Shown: positions 8,537-18,477, counted from the stretch's first letter. The stretch: 64,000 nucleotides of DNA from Arthrobacter sp. CDRTa11 (GCF_026427775.1 NZ_CP044532.1:310001-374000); one strand, 5' to 3'. Numbers and translations: made by a program. The notes: generated by a model from the letters alone, not told the origin.

Positions 8537-9517
8537 ATGCAGGCCTCCCCTGTCACCTACACCTTCCTTGGGCCGGAAGGCACCTTCACCGAGGCGGCAC
8601 TCATGCAGGTGCCGGGCGCAGCAGAGGCAACCCGGATTCCGGCATCGAACGTAAACGCCGCATTGGATAAGGTGCGTGAAGGATCCGCGGATGCCGCCAT
8701 GGTACCCATTGAGAATTCAGTGGAGGGCGGGGTAACAGCCACCCTCGACGCCATCGCCAGCGGGCAGGAACTCCGCATCATGCGGGAAGTGCTGGTGCCC
8801 ATCAGCTTTGTGCTGGTTGCCAGGCCCGGCGTTGCCATCTCCGAGATCCGCCGGATTTCCACTCATGGGCATGCCTGGGCACAGTGCCGGCTGTGGGTGG
8901 ACCAAAACATCCCCGGCGCAGAATACGTTCCCGGCTCGTCCACCGCGGCGTCTGCAATGGGCCTGCTGGAGAATGATCCACACTACGAGGCCGCCATTTG
9001 TGCCCCCATCGTGGCGCAGGAACAGCCCGGACTCAACGTCCTGGCCGAGAACATCGGAGACAACCCGGGCGCCGTCACCCGCTTCGTCCTGGTCAGCCGG
9101 CCCGGGGTCCTGCCCGATCGCACCGGGGCAGACAAAACAACGGTGGTGGTCCCGCTGCCGGAGGACCGTCCGGGTGCCCTGATGGAAATCCTCGACCAGT
9201 TCGCCACCCGCGGCGTGAACCTTAGCCGGATCGAATCACGGCCCACCGGACAGTACCTGGGCCACTACTTCTTCAGCATCGATGCCGACGGCCACATCGG
9301 CGATGCCCGGGTGGCTGACGCCCTGGCGGGCCTCCACCGGATCAGCCCGGCCACCCGCTTTCTCGGCTCCTACGGGCGGGCTGATGCCCAGAGCGCGTTC
9401 GTGGCCCCGCACACCTCCGACGATGCATTCCGGGCAGCACATGAATGGGTGGGAGCAATTCTCCAAGGGGAATCGGTCGCCCCCGAAAGCGTTTCCGGAG
9501 CTTCGCCCACAGCGTAG
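8537..9517 (+). CDS. pheA: Prephenate dehydratase
   Basis: A 326-residue monofunctional prephenate dehydratase, which converts prephenate to phenylpyruvate in phenylalanine synthesis. The N-terminus reads FLGPEGTFTEAAL; the two periplasmic-binding-like lobes carry VPIENSVEGGV (about residue 56) and GAVTRFVLVS (about residue 181), whose Thr is catalytic in the family. An ACT domain follows (DRPGALMEIL, then IESRPTGQYLGHYFF, about residues 213-255), the phenylalanine feedback site. There is no chorismate mutase domain, as in most actinobacteria. A C-terminal tail of about 50 residues extends beyond the ACT domain. Confidence 0.96.
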   Translation: MQASPVTYTFLGPEGTFTEAALMQVPGAAEATRIPASNVNAALDKVREGSADAAMVPIENSVEGGVTATLDAIASGQELRIMREVLVPISFVLVARPGVAISEIRRISTHGHAWAQCRLWVDQNIPGAEYVPGSSTAASAMGLLENDPHYEAAICAPIVAQEQPGLNVLAENIGDNPGAVTRFVLVSRPGVLPDRTGADKTTVVVPLPEDRPGALMEILDQFATRGVNLSRIESRPTGQYLGHYFFSIDADGHIGDARVADALAGLHRISPATRFLGSYGRADAQSAFVAPHTSDDAFRAAHEWVGAILQGESVAPESVSGASPTA

Positions 9518-9612
9518 ATAAATGCCCTCCCCGGTACTTCCGTGAGCCCCCTACTGTGCGTATGCTTGCTTGATCCACCTTGGGGGATGGCCCCTAACGA
9601 AGGGAGCGGGTC

Positions 9613-9822
9613 ATGACTACCGGCAGCACTGACAACGACGGCCAGGGAATGATTGTTAATCCCAAGCCCACCGCCGACAACCAGGACTGGGACGGCGACG
9701 AAGCAGACCGCGCTGACCGCCTGCGCTTCGAAGAGGAGCAGGCCATGATCCGCGAGCAGTCCGAAGCCCGGGCCGCCGCCAAAGCCGCAGCTGAAGCCGC
9801 CGCGAAGAAGGCCAGCGCCTAA
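9613..9822 (+). CDS. Small charged protein with alanine-rich helical tail
   Basis: A 69-residue ORF with an excellent ribosome site (GAAGGGAG) ahead of ATG 9613. The first half is acidic and polar (DWDGDEADRAD); the second half is predicted to be one long helix rich in Glu, Ala and Lys. No domain is recognised. Its clear start signal, strand agreement with pheA and biased composition support it as a real gene. Function unknown. Confidence 0.65.
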   Translation: MTTGSTDNDGQGMIVNPKPTADNQDWDGDEADRADRLRFEEEQAMIREQSEARAAAKAAAEAAAKKASA

Positions 9823-9890
9823 CCCTTTGCCAATCGTTCTGTTTCTATAGCAGGTTGTTTCAAGCAACCGATGCCCATGCGCCGGCTCAC

Positions 9891-10952
9891 TTACGGCAGC
9901 TGGTGCCCTTTGACCCTGACCAGGAGCGATCTGGGTTCCACCCGAACGGTGAGCTTCGTGGCTTCCCCGGAAGTATCGCCGTCGAGCTGGGTGGGCATCG
10001 GCTCCGGGCATTTGATGACGATTTTGCCGGAGCGGTACATGGTCATGATCGGCAGGTTCCCCTTGTGTTTGAAAAGGATCTTGCCGTACATGGCCAACCA
10101 GCCGATGGCGCTGCGCGGGCTCATGACCACCACGTCCAGCATCCCGTCGTCGATCATGGCCTGGGGAATGAAATCGATGCCGCCGGGAACCAGCCCGCAG
10201 TTGGCAAACAGGACACTGCGGATATTCCTGACCTGCTCGGCGCTGTCATCCAGGGAAATGGAAACTTTCTTGCGCCGGCCCGGCAAATGCCGCATCCCGG
10301 CCTCGGTGTAGGCGAGCCACCCCACCGCCTTCTTGAGGCCATCGTTCGTGTCGGCGAGCACTTCCGCGTCCATCCCGATGCCGGCAATCACCAGAAAGGC
10401 GTGCTCGGAGGAGTGGCCGGTCCGCGAGTTCTCAATCCCCATCCTGGCGGTATCGATATAGCGCTGCCGGCCAAACAAGGCAGTCTGGACGTTCGCGTGG
10501 AGGTCGTTGACGTCCAGGTCCACGTTCCTGGCCAGCAGGTTTCCGGTTCCCAGCGGGATGAGGCCCATAGCCACATCCGTATGCGCGAGGGATTCAGCCA
10601 CCACGCGTACAGTGCCGTCCCCGCCGCCCACCAGGACGACGTCGGGCTTGCAGTCCAACGCTGACTGGACCTGCGAGAATCCCGGATCCTGGATGGTGGT
10701 CTCGAAAAAAAGCGGCGGATCCCAGCCTGCCGCGAAGCAGGCTCGCTCAATCGCGGCTTTGGCCTCCGAGGACCGGGCCTTGATGGGATTCAGGACCACG
10801 GCCACGCGCTGTTGGCCCAGGCCCGACTCATGGGCGTCCTCGCCGACGGCACTCCTGACGTGCAGGGCCTTGAGCTTGCGCACACCCCACCAGCTGGACA
10901 CGGCGAAGGCCAGTGCCACGGCACTGAGGAGGTACAGCAGCAGGTCGCTCAT
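9891..10952 (-). CDS. Diacylglycerol kinase-family lipid kinase
   Basis: A 353-residue protein with one N-terminal membrane helix (about residues 4-22) and a DAGK catalytic domain. The nucleotide loop GGGDGT is at residues 109-114, followed by [14 protein letters not shown] (about residues 132-145), the family signature. It probably phosphorylates diacylglycerol or a related lipid at the membrane. Its start is divergent from serS, with 88 bases between, and it converges with the small gene at 9613-9822. The substrate may differ because this family also includes sphingosine and other lipid kinases. Confidence 0.88.
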   Translation of the reverse strand: MSDLLLYLLSAVALAFAVSSWWGVRKLKALHVRSAVGEDAHESGLGQQRVAVVLNPIKARSSEAKAAIERACFAAGWDPPLFFETTIQDPGFSQVQSALDCKPDVVLVGGGDGTVRVVAESLAHTDVAMGLIPLGTGNLLARNVDLDVNDLHANVQTALFGRQRYIDTARMGIENSRTGHSSEHAFLVIAGIGMDAEVLADTNDGLKKAVGWLAYTEAGMRHLPGRRKKVSISLDDSAEQVRNIRSVLFANCGLVPGGIDFIPQAMIDDGMLDVVVMSPRSAIGWLAMYGKILFKHKGNLPIMTMYRSGKIVIKCPEPMPTQLDGDTSGEATKLTVRVEPRSLLVRVKGHQLP

Positions 10953-11040
10953 GGTCCTTCAACACTATCCCGGCGGCGATGCCCGCGTTTCCGGCTCCTG
11001 CTGGCCGACTTGCTGCCGCCGGATTGGTTACTCTTGTCAG

Positions 11041-12321
11041 GTGATCGACGTAAAAGACCTCAGCGAAAACCCGGACAAGTTCCGTGCAAGCCAGCGCGCC
11101 CGCGGCGCGGACGAATCAGTGGTGGACGCGATCATCTCCGCAGCCTCAGCCCGCCGTGCAGCCCTGATCCGGTTTGAGAACCTCCGGGCCGAGCAGAACG
11201 TCTTTGGCAAGAAGGTGGCCCAGGCCAAGGGAGACGAGAAGAAGGCCCTCTTGGCCGAGGTCAAGGAGCTCGCCAACACGGTGAAAGCGGCCTCGGCGGA
11301 GGCTGACGCTGCTCAGGTTAAGCAGGACGAACTGCTGCGTGCCATCCCCAACCTCATCGAGGAGGGCGTGCCGGAAGGCGGCGAGGATGACTACGTTGTG
11401 CTCAAGACCGTTGGAACGCCCCGCGACTTCCCCGACTTCGAACCGAAGGACCACCTGCAGATCGGTGAGCTGATCGGCGCCATCGACATGGAACGCGGCG
11501 CCAAGGTCTCGGGCTCACGCTTCTATTTCCTCCGCGGAGTGGGGGCCAGGCTGGAGATGGCGTTGCTGCAGATGGCGATGGACCAGGCCATCGCGGCAGG
11601 CTTTATCCCGATGATCACGCCCACTCTGGTGCGCCCGGAAACCATGCAGGGCACCGGCTTTGACGTTAAGCACGACGCCGAGATCTACCGGCTCGCCGAG
11701 GACGACCTTTACCTGGTGGGAACCTCCGAGGTGGCCCTGGCCGGCTACCACGCGGATGAGATCCTGGATCTGTCCGCAGGCCCCATCCGGTTCGCCGGGC
11801 AGAGTTCCTGCTACCGCCGCGAAGCCGGATCCCACGGAAAGGACACCCGGGGCATCATCCGGGTCCACCAGTTCAACAAAGTGGAAATGTTCATCTACAC
11901 CACCGTTGAAGAAGCCGCTGCGGAGCACCAGCGCCTCCTGGCCTGGGAGGAAGAGATGCTTGCCAAGTGCGAAATTCCCTACCGGGTGATCGACACCGCC
12001 GCCGGTGACCTGGGCATGTCCGCAGCCCGTAAATTCGACTGTGAAGCCTGGGTCCCCACCCAGGGCGCCTACCGCGAGCTGACCTCCACCTCCAACTGCA
12101 CCACGTTCCAGGCCCGCCGTCTGAACATCCGGGAGCGTGTGGTGAATGACGAAGGCGTTACCAAGGGCACCCGCGCCGTCGCTACGCTCAACGGCACCCT
12201 GGCCACCACCAGATGGATCGTTGCCATCCTGGAGCACCACCAGAATCCGGACGGCTCCGTCAACGTCCCCGCAGCCCTGCAGAAGTACTTGGGCGGCCTG
12301 GAAGTCCTCCCGGTCCTGTAG
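11041..12321 (+). CDS. serS: Seryl-tRNA synthetase
   Basis: A 426-residue class II synthetase from GTG 11041 (reads [17 protein letters not shown]); upstream in-frame sequence is antisense to the lipid-kinase gene and not part of it. Residues about 30-105 form the long antiparallel coiled coil that grips the tRNA(Ser) arm. Motif 2 appears as [28 protein letters not shown] sequence near residues 255-280, and motif 3 as [15 protein letters not shown] near residues 385-400. It charges tRNA(Ser) with serine. A long inverted repeat follows the stop. Confidence 0.97.
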   Translation: MIDVKDLSENPDKFRASQRARGADESVVDAIISAASARRAALIRFENLRAEQNVFGKKVAQAKGDEKKALLAEVKELANTVKAASAEADAAQVKQDELLRAIPNLIEEGVPEGGEDDYVVLKTVGTPRDFPDFEPKDHLQIGELIGAIDMERGAKVSGSRFYFLRGVGARLEMALLQMAMDQAIAAGFIPMITPTLVRPETMQGTGFDVKHDAEIYRLAEDDLYLVGTSEVALAGYHADEILDLSAGPIRFAGQSSCYRREAGSHGKDTRGIIRVHQFNKVEMFIYTTVEEAAAEHQRLLAWEEEMLAKCEIPYRVIDTAAGDLGMSAARKFDCEAWVPTQGAYRELTSTSNCTTFQARRLNIRERVVNDEGVTKGTRAVATLNGTLATTRWIVAILEHHQNPDGSVNVPAALQKYLGGLEVLPVL

Positions 12322-12335
12322 TTTCCCGCACGAAT

Positions 12336-12392
12336 CCTGGGCTTGTTCGCGGATCCGGACCTTGATGGCTCGGATCCGCGAACAAGCCCAGG
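12336..12392. terminator. 22-bp perfect inverted repeat after serS
   Basis: Arms at 12336-12357 and 12371-12392 are perfectly complementary over 22 bp with a 13-base loop. It starts 15 bases after the serS stop and has no T tract, a pattern common for actinobacterial hairpin terminators. The stem is much longer than a usual terminator and may also act on the tandem downstream gene. Confidence 0.6.
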
Positions 12393-12421
12393 ACAAGCCG
12401 AATCAGCGGCCAAAGGTTAAC

Positions 12422-12448
12422 ACTCACACCGGGGATAACCCTGTGAGT
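12422..12448. promoter_or_regulatory. Short inverted repeat upstream of HAD hydrolase gene
   Basis: ACTCACA (12422-12428) and TGTGAGT (12442-12448) form a 7-bp inverted repeat with a 13-base spacer, about 75 bases before the HAD start. It could be an operator or chance; no matching regulator is adjacent. Confidence 0.25.
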
Positions 12449-12520
12449 ATTTACCGCGAGTTCATTTGGCCTGTGGCGCGCGTCCTAGCGAGGTCGGCGG
12501 CTGTCTGCTCTACTAGATAA

Positions 12521-13384
12521 ATGACGACACTGACTGAAACCTCAGTCGCCGGCAACGATGACCGGCGAGAGAACAAAAATACAAAGACATCCAACGCGCT
12601 CATGATCGCCCTGGACGTTGACGGGACACTCGTTGACCACGACGGCCACATGTCCGCAGGCGTCCGTGAGGCCGCACAGGCTGTGGTGGGGGCAGGACAC
12701 GAGGTCATGATCGCCACGGGCCGCTCACTGAACGCGGCCCTGCCCATCATTGAGCAGATCGGCATCGACCGCGGCTACGCAGTCTGCTGCAACGGGGGTG
12801 TGACTCTCCGCCTCGATCCGGCCCTGCCTGACGGCTACAAGGTCATCCACAAGGCAACCTTCGATCCCGCCCCGGCCCTGCGGGCGCTGCGCGAACAGCT
12901 TCCATCCGCCAAGTACGCCCTGGAGGACGAGGACGGCAACTTCCTCTCCACCGAACGGTTCCAGGACCCAAGTTTTGGCGTCGAGGCCGTCGGCGTGGAC
13001 TTCCACACCATGCTGGAGTCCACGGCCGTCCGTGTGGTGGTGTTCAGCACGGAGAACACCCCCGAAGAATTCAACCAGGCCATTAAGCACGTGGGCCTGG
13101 CGGGAGTCACCTACTCGGTGGGATGGACAGCCTGGCTTGATATCGCTGCCGCCGGAGTGACAAAAGCCAGCGCCCTGGAGCGCCTGCGGACCCGTCTGAA
13201 CATAGAAACCCACCGGACAGTGGCCATCGGCGACGGCCGGAACGATATCGAGATGCTTGCCTGGGCCGGCCGGGGCGTGGCAATGGGCCAGGCGCCCGAG
13301 GAAGTCATCGCCGCGGCCGACGAAGTGACGCACTCCGTGTACGACGACGGCGCCGCCCACGTCCTCCGCAGCCTCCTCTCCTAG
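12521..13384 (+). CDS. Cof-type HAD phosphatase
   Basis: A 287-residue HAD-superfamily hydrolase of the Cof/IIB type. Motif I is DVDGTLVD at residues 32-39 (Asp32 nucleophile, Asp34 acid/base), motif II is IATGRS (about residue 66), the cap domain lies about residues 95-195, and motif IV is AIGDGRNDIEML near residue 233. It dephosphorylates sugar phosphates or related metabolites. The start at 12521 adds a polar 27-residue leader with no clear ribosome site; translation could instead begin at ATG 12602, just before the fold. Confidence 0.87.
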   Translation: MTTLTETSVAGNDDRRENKNTKTSNALMIALDVDGTLVDHDGHMSAGVREAAQAVVGAGHEVMIATGRSLNAALPIIEQIGIDRGYAVCCNGGVTLRLDPALPDGYKVIHKATFDPAPALRALREQLPSAKYALEDEDGNFLSTERFQDPSFGVEAVGVDFHTMLESTAVRVVVFSTENTPEEFNQAIKHVGLAGVTYSVGWTAWLDIAAAGVTKASALERLRTRLNIETHRTVAIGDGRNDIEMLAWAGRGVAMGQAPEEVIAAADEVTHSVYDDGAAHVLRSLLS

Positions 13385-13432
13385 GGCTGCTCCCGCCCGC
13401 CTTGGCCTGGGACGGGTGGCCGGGAGGCGCTG

Positions 13433-14134
13433 TCAGTCCCCGCGCAGGACTGCGTGGAACGCGAACGCTGCGTTGCTCCAGACCACAAACAGCAGCGGAG
13501 CCGGTGCCAGGGCCACGCCCAGCACCGGCTGGAGCAGCGCAGCCGAGGCGATGATTCCGAGCAGCACCAGCATGGCAACGCTAAGGTACCAGCGCTGGAC
13601 GCACAGGTAGAGCGATGCCTTGGCCAGGCTCTTGAGCCGGGCGTCGGGAAGAAGTACGACGCCGGCAATCACCAGCACGGCCACGCTCACCGTGGCCGCT
13701 GCGGCCACCGCGATGATGGGAATTAGCACCGCTGCCGCCGGCAGCGACTGCACTGCAACGAGGTCAACACCGAGGAACAGCAGCAGCGCGATGGCCGCCA
13801 GCCCCAACGGCGCGGTGCGCCGGAAGCCGCGCACATAGCCCCGGAGGAATGAGGCAAACGGCTTGACCGCACCGCCGTCGTCGTTCAGTGCCTGGAACGC
13901 GGCGAACAGGCCGCCCAGCGACGGCGGCACCGTGACCGAAAGTGCCAGGAAGAACGGCCATGAAGCCACGGGGTCGGCCACCAGGGCAAGGCAGAGCACC
14001 AGCGGGGCGTTGGCCAGGGCCAGCATCACATTCCCCGCCAGGAACGTGTAGACGAAACCGAAGATGCTGCCGAAGGTTTCGAACCCCGGCCCGGCCCACC
14101 GGCGCGGCTTCTGCAGTGTGGCGTGCTGGCCCAT
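13433..14134 (-). CDS. YesL-like (DUF624) membrane protein of sugar ABC operon
   Basis: A 233-residue protein read from ATG 14134, which has AAGGG nine bases upstream; ATG 14143, overlapping the permease stop, has the site too close. Five to six hydrophobic segments and the opening run FETFGSIFGFVYTFLAGNVMLALANAPL are typical of YesL/DUF624 proteins, which sit beside carbohydrate ABC importers. Their biochemical role is not settled. It is the last gene of the operon that runs from the dehydrogenase at 18358 to here. Confidence 0.78.
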   Translation of the reverse strand: MGQHATLQKPRRWAGPGFETFGSIFGFVYTFLAGNVMLALANAPLVLCLALVADPVASWPFFLALSVTVPPSLGGLFAAFQALNDDGGAVKPFASFLRGYVRGFRRTAPLGLAAIALLLFLGVDLVAVQSLPAAAVLIPIIAVAAAATVSVAVLVIAGVVLLPDARLKSLAKASLYLCVQRWYLSVAMLVLLGIIASAALLQPVLGVALAPAPLLFVVWSNAAFAFHAVLRGD

Positions 14135-14139
14135 AGGAA

Positions 14140-15072
14140 TCATCCCTTCATGCCGCTCGTCGCGATGCCCTGGATGAAGTAGCGCTGGCCCACCAGGAAG
14201 ATGATGAGGATCGGGACCACCGAGATGACGGAGCCGGTCATGATCATGGCGAATTCGGCGTCGAACTGGCCCACAAAGGACCGCAGGCCCAGCTGGACAG
14301 TCCAGAGGCGATTGGACGTGAGGTAGATGAACGGGCCCATGTAGTCGTTCCACGTGTTGACGAACGTCAGCAGGGCCAGGCTGGCAAGGGCCGGCTTGGA
14401 CAGAGGCAGGATCACCCGGGCCCAGATGCCGTACTCGCTCAGGCCATCGATGCGGGCGGCCTCGCACAGTTCATCGGGGATGGTCATGTAGTACTGGCGC
14501 ATCAGGAACACGCCGAACGCGCCGAAGGCCTGGAGCAGGATCAGGGCGTTGAAGCTGTTGGTCAGCCCCAGCTGCTGCATCATGATGTACTGCGGCACCA
14601 TATAGGCCTGCCAGGGCACGGCGATGGTGCCTATGTAGGCCAGAAACAGCACGTCCCTGCCCGGAAAACGCACTTTTGAAAAGCCGTACGCTGCCAGGGA
14701 CCCGGTGAGCACCTGCAGGCAGGTGATGATCACGGAGAGGTAGAGCGAGTTCTGCAGGTACCCCATCATGGGGATGCGGGTCCAGATGTCGGTGTAGTTG
14801 CTCCACACGAACTCTGACGGGATCCACTGGATGGGAACGGTGAGGACCTGGTTGTTCTCCTTCAGGGAAGAGGAAACCATCCAGATGAACGGCACCATCA
14901 GCGCTACCACCAGCACCGCCAGGACGCCGTAGATGATGGCGTCGGTGGTCCGCGCCTTCCGTTCCCGCGGTGAGCGGCTTCGCTGCATACGACGGCGGTC
15001 TTCCGGCGCCGCGAGGGCGAGGCCGGCCAGGAAGGGTGCCTCGGCCTTGAGGTCTTCGGCCATGTTGGTCAT
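14140..15072 (-). CDS. Carbohydrate ABC transporter permease, MalG-like
   Basis: A 310-residue CUT1-type permease with six membrane segments after a hydrophilic N-terminus of about 45 residues. The cytoplasmic EAA loop reads EAARIDGLSEYGIWARVILPL at about residues 205-225, the docking site for the shared ATPase. Its start overlaps the upstream permease stop (TGATG), so the pair is translationally coupled. It forms the inner-membrane channel with the neighbouring MalF-like permease for sugar or oligosaccharide uptake. No ATPase gene lies in the operon. Confidence 0.92.
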   Translation of the reverse strand: MTNMAEDLKAEAPFLAGLALAAPEDRRRMQRSRSPRERKARTTDAIIYGVLAVLVVALMVPFIWMVSSSLKENNQVLTVPIQWIPSEFVWSNYTDIWTRIPMMGYLQNSLYLSVIITCLQVLTGSLAAYGFSKVRFPGRDVLFLAYIGTIAVPWQAYMVPQYIMMQQLGLTNSFNALILLQAFGAFGVFLMRQYYMTIPDELCEAARIDGLSEYGIWARVILPLSKPALASLALLTFVNTWNDYMGPFIYLTSNRLWTVQLGLRSFVGQFDAEFAMIMTGSVISVVPILIIFLVGQRYFIQGIATSGMKG

Positions 15073-15995
15073 CAGCGTTCCCTCCGCTGTTGGAGCTTGA
15101 ATTGCAGGACGGTGACCGTCAGGACGATGACGAAGAGCACCAGGGAGATGGCGGACGAGTAGCCGAACTTCCCTTCGCCGATTCCTTCCTGGTAGATGAG
15201 CTGGGACAGCACCGTTGTGGAGCGGCCCGGCCCGCCGTTGGTCATCACCACGATCAGGTCAAAGACCTTGAAGCTGGACACAGTCAGCATGACCACCACA
15301 AAGAACGTGGTGGGCCGCAGCGACGGCAAGGTGACGTTCCAGAAGCGCTGCCACGGGCTGGCGCCGTCCACTTCCGCTGCCTCATACAGTTCGGTGGGGA
15401 TGGCCTGGAGCCCGGCTAAGTACAGGATCATGTAATAGCCCATGTCCCGCCAGACACTGGTGATAATCACCGCCGGCATCGCCCAGTCGGAGCTGGAAGT
15501 CCAGCCCGGAGCCTCGGCGATGCCAACGGCATGCAGGAATTGGTTGATGGGTCCGCTGTCCGGGCTGAAGAGCATGTTCCAGACGACGGCGACCGCCACC
15601 AGGGAGGTGATGTACGGGAAGAAGATGGCCACCCGGAAGAAGCCGATGCCTTTGAGCTTGCGGTTCAGGAGCAACGCCAGGACCAGGGCAAGGGCCATGG
15701 TCAGCGGGACGTGCCCCAGGGCGTAGACCACCGTGTTGCGCAGCGCCACCCAGAAGGTGTCGCTCTGGACCATCCGCTGGAAGTTTGCCAGGCCCACCCA
15801 GCGCGGGGCGCTGAACGAGGTCCACTCCATAAACGACAGGGCGAAGGCTGCGATGACGGGAATGAGGGTGAAGGCCAGGAACCCCAGGAAGTTCGGAAGG
15901 ATGAACGTCCAGCCGATCAACGTGTTGCGCCTGGCCTGCTTCCGGTTGCCCCGGCTGGTGACAGCCGGGGCCGGAGTGATTGTTTCGGTTGACAT
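15072..15995 (-). CDS. Carbohydrate ABC transporter permease, MalF-like
   Basis: A 307-residue CUT1-type permease with six membrane segments. The EAA loop reads EAAEVDGASPWQRFWNVTLP at about residues 207-226. It partners the MalG-like permease encoded immediately downstream and receives substrate from the lipoprotein encoded 10 bases upstream. The operon context (dehydrogenase, divergent lyase and DUF2264 protein) suggests an oligosaccharide containing uronic acid. Confidence 0.92.
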   Translation of the reverse strand: MSTETITPAPAVTSRGNRKQARRNTLIGWTFILPNFLGFLAFTLIPVIAAFALSFMEWTSFSAPRWVGLANFQRMVQSDTFWVALRNTVVYALGHVPLTMALALVLALLLNRKLKGIGFFRVAIFFPYITSLVAVAVVWNMLFSPDSGPINQFLHAVGIAEAPGWTSSSDWAMPAVIITSVWRDMGYYMILYLAGLQAIPTELYEAAEVDGASPWQRFWNVTLPSLRPTTFFVVVMLTVSSFKVFDLIVVMTNGGPGRSTTVLSQLIYQEGIGEGKFGYSSAISLVLFVIVLTVTVLQFKLQQRRER

Positions 15996-16004
15996 GATGG
16001 CCTG

Positions 16005-17288
16005 TTACTTGCCCAGGACTTCGCTCTTGACGCGCTTGCCCATTTCCGTGATTCCGTCAGCCACGGAACGCTCGCCCACCATGATCAGGTCGTGCTCCTG
16101 GTTAAGGATCTTGTCGGTGGCCGCGGACTTGTCGCTGACGGGCATTTCCAGCGCGGTCTTGTCAGGGGTGAAGGCCTTCTTCGACAGATCGTCCGTGGGG
16201 AGGCCATCAAGCGTGAAGTAGGCGTCCGTCACCGCATCGTTCTGCAGCGCAGGTACAACACCGATCTTGGAGATAACCTTGGCACCCTCTTCACCGGCGG
16301 CCCACTCGATGAACTTCTTGGCTTCCTCGGAGTGTGCGGCGTTCTTGTTGACGGCGAAGGCCGTGGGGGAGCCGAAGGTGGTGACATCGCCGCCGGACTT
16401 CTTCTGCGGCATCGGCGCCAGGCCCCAGTTGACGTTGGTCTTGCCGTCCTTCTTCGCCTGGAGGATGCCGGCGATGTACCAGGTACCCATGGGCATCATG
16501 GCCGCCTGGCCGGTTTCGAACATGGTGCGGTAGCTGGTCTTCTGGCTCTTGGCAGTGCCGAAGTCCAGGGTGGCGCCGCTCTTCTGCAGGTCCAGGGCGG
16601 TGTTGTACTGGTCCTCGAAGAAGCCATAGTCACCGCCAATCTGGTCACCGTCGTTCTGGGCGGCGGCGATGGCCTGGATAACGGAGCGCCAGACGTGGTG
16701 GTAGGTGCCGTAGACGGCCTTGCCGTCGGCGCCCGTGGTGGTGAGCTTCTTGGCGAGGGCTGCGTATTCGTCCCACGTGAGGTCTGCGGGATCCTCCACC
16801 CCGGCGGCCTTCAGGAGGTCCTTGTTGTAGTACAGGAGCCAGAAGTCCTGGCGGTACGGGGCGGCGAAGTACTTTCCGTCCACGTTAAACGCGTCCAGTC
16901 CCGCGAGGTTGTCCTTGTCCAGCGTGTCAACCACGCTGTTGATCTCCTGGAGCTGGCCGTTGCTGGCGTACCGCGAGTAGTCGATGACGTTCTTCATGGT
17001 CAGGACGTCGGTGGTGTCGCCGCCGGCCAGCATGGTGGTGACCTTCTGGGGGTAGTCATCGGCCAGGATGTCCACAGGCTCGATGTCCACTTTGGGGTTG
17101 GCGGCCTCATAGCCGTCGAACAGGGCCTTGAATTCCGGGGTTCCTTCATAGTTCCAGACGGACACAGTCAGGCGGGTCTTGCCCTCCTGGGCCTGGGGCT
17201 CCGCCGGGCCGGCGGCTCCTGCGCAACCGGTCATGCCAAGCCCGGCCGTTACGGCCAGCGCGATCGCGGCGAGGGTTGTGCGCTTCAT
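16005..17288 (-). CDS. Extracellular solute-binding lipoprotein (family 1) for a carbohydrate
   Basis: A 427-residue sugar-binding protein with a type II signal peptide (lipobox LGMTGC, Cys22). The mature part has the family 1 pattern: SVWNYEGTPEFKALFDGY near the start, DDYPQKVTTMLAGGDTTDV, and an abundance of aromatic residues for stacking sugars (YFAAPYRQDFWLLYYNKD, about residues 119-136). AAGGAG precedes the ATG. A small hairpin lies in the 56-base gap to the upstream dehydrogenase gene and might set relative expression. The ligand is unknown. Confidence 0.92.
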   Translation of the reverse strand: MKRTTLAAIALAVTAGLGMTGCAGAAGPAEPQAQEGKTRLTVSVWNYEGTPEFKALFDGYEAANPKVDIEPVDILADDYPQKVTTMLAGGDTTDVLTMKNVIDYSRYASNGQLQEINSVVDTLDKDNLAGLDAFNVDGKYFAAPYRQDFWLLYYNKDLLKAAGVEDPADLTWDEYAALAKKLTTTGADGKAVYGTYHHVWRSVIQAIAAAQNDGDQIGGDYGFFEDQYNTALDLQKSGATLDFGTAKSQKTSYRTMFETGQAAMMPMGTWYIAGILQAKKDGKTNVNWGLAPMPQKKSGGDVTTFGSPTAFAVNKNAAHSEEAKKFIEWAAGEEGAKVISKIGVVPALQNDAVTDAYFTLDGLPTDDLSKKAFTPDKTALEMPVSDKSAATDKILNQEHDLIMVGERSVADGITEMGKRVKSEVLGK

Positions 17289-17317
17289 TGCGTTCTCCTT
17301 AGGTGAGTGTTAAGTCT

Positions 17318-17331
17318 GCCGCATCTGCGGC
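17318..17331. promoter_or_regulatory. Short GC hairpin between dehydrogenase and binding-protein genes
   Basis: GCCGC (17318-17322) and GCGGC (17327-17331) form a 5-bp stem with a four-base loop, in the 56-base gap upstream of the solute-binding gene. Such hairpins often stabilise the 3' mRNA that encodes the abundant binding protein. It is too short to be certain. Confidence 0.3.
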
Positions 17332-17344
17332 GTGTTGATGTGGG

Positions 17345-18358
17345 TCAGGCGCTGAGGGAAAGGTCTTCGTGAACCACCTGGGCGAGGAGTTCCTGTCCGG
17401 TCAGGTACCGTTCCAGGTCATCCAGTGCGGCGTCGGACATCCTGCGGGTTTCCGTTCCCAGAGAACCGGCGATGTGCGGGGTGATGATCACATTGGGGAG
17501 GTCATAGAGCACGGAGTCCGCCGGCAGCGGCTCGGGTTCGGTGACGTCGAGGAGGGCGTGGATCCGGCCGGTGGCGCACTCAACCTCTAGTGCCCTGGTG
17601 TCCACCAGTGATCCGCGGGCCGTGTTAATCAGGGTTGCGTGGTCCTTCATGGCCCGCAGCTCCGGTGCGCCGATCATGTGCCGGGTCTCGGGCAGTGCGG
17701 GCGCGTGGACGGTCACGATGTCCGACGCCGGCAGGAGCTCTTCCAGCGGGACCAGCCGTCCGCCGGCTGCCTTGACGGCGAGTGGATCGGCGTGCGGATC
17801 GCTCACGAGGACGGTGACATCCTGCAGTTGCTGGGCTAGCTGGACCACACGGCGTCCGATCCGTGAGTAACCGATCACGCCGATGACCCGCCCGATGTTG
17901 CCGAGCTCGCCGCGCTGCGCGATGTAGCTCCAGTCTTCCCGATGAGTCCGGGCGTCGTTGGCCAGGACGTGGGCCTTCTTCCCGGCCAGGACGATGGAGG
18001 CGAAGGTGAACTCGGCCACCGGGATGGCGTTTGCGTCCGCTCCGTTGGTGACCAGGATGCCGCGTTCCCACAGTTCCTCGCTGGCGAAGCTTCGCACCGT
18101 CCCGGCGCAGTGGAAGACTGCGCGCAGTTTGGGCATCCGCCCGAGCCGCTCGGACGTGAGCAGCGGGACCCCCCAGCTGGTAACAAGGATTTCGACGTCG
18201 GCCAGCCGTTCGGCGAGGCCCGGCGAATCCAGGGAATCCGTCCACGCCCGTTCATCCAGGTCGACGAGTCCGGCGAGACGCTGCAGGCGCGCGGAGTCGA
18301 ATTGGTCTTCAAAGGTTCCGCTATTCATCACCAGCAGCGCCTTGGGTTTGGCTGACAT
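17345..18358 (-). CDS. D-isomer-specific 2-hydroxyacid dehydrogenase
   Basis: A 337-residue protein from ATG 18358, chosen because AGGAGG lies about 10 bases upstream; the reading frame extends further but without a ribosome site. The Rossmann motif is GVIGYSRIGRR (about residues 160-170). Catalytic residues are Arg248 in NTARGSLVD, Glu275 in DVTEPEP and His295 in TPHIAG. The family reduces 2-keto acids with NAD(P)H or oxidises D-2-hydroxyacids. As the first gene of a sugar-import operon opposite a lyase gene, it may handle a keto acid made from lyase-released unsaturated uronate; this is inference. Confidence 0.88.
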   Translation of the reverse strand: MSAKPKALLVMNSGTFEDQFDSARLQRLAGLVDLDERAWTDSLDSPGLAERLADVEILVTSWGVPLLTSERLGRMPKLRAVFHCAGTVRSFASEELWERGILVTNGADANAIPVAEFTFASIVLAGKKAHVLANDARTHREDWSYIAQRGELGNIGRVIGVIGYSRIGRRVVQLAQQLQDVTVLVSDPHADPLAVKAAGGRLVPLEELLPASDIVTVHAPALPETRHMIGAPELRAMKDHATLINTARGSLVDTRALEVECATGRIHALLDVTEPEPLPADSVLYDLPNVIITPHIAGSLGTETRRMSDAALDDLERYLTGQELLAQVVHEDLSLSA

Positions 18359-18477
18359 CAGGGGGATCCTCCTTTCACTTCTTGTGCTGCCCTTGGTGCA
18401 ATGCTCTTTGGGCGTTTCATGTCTTGCATCACATCTAACAATCAGTAGATACTCATAAACAAGACGGATCAATCACA

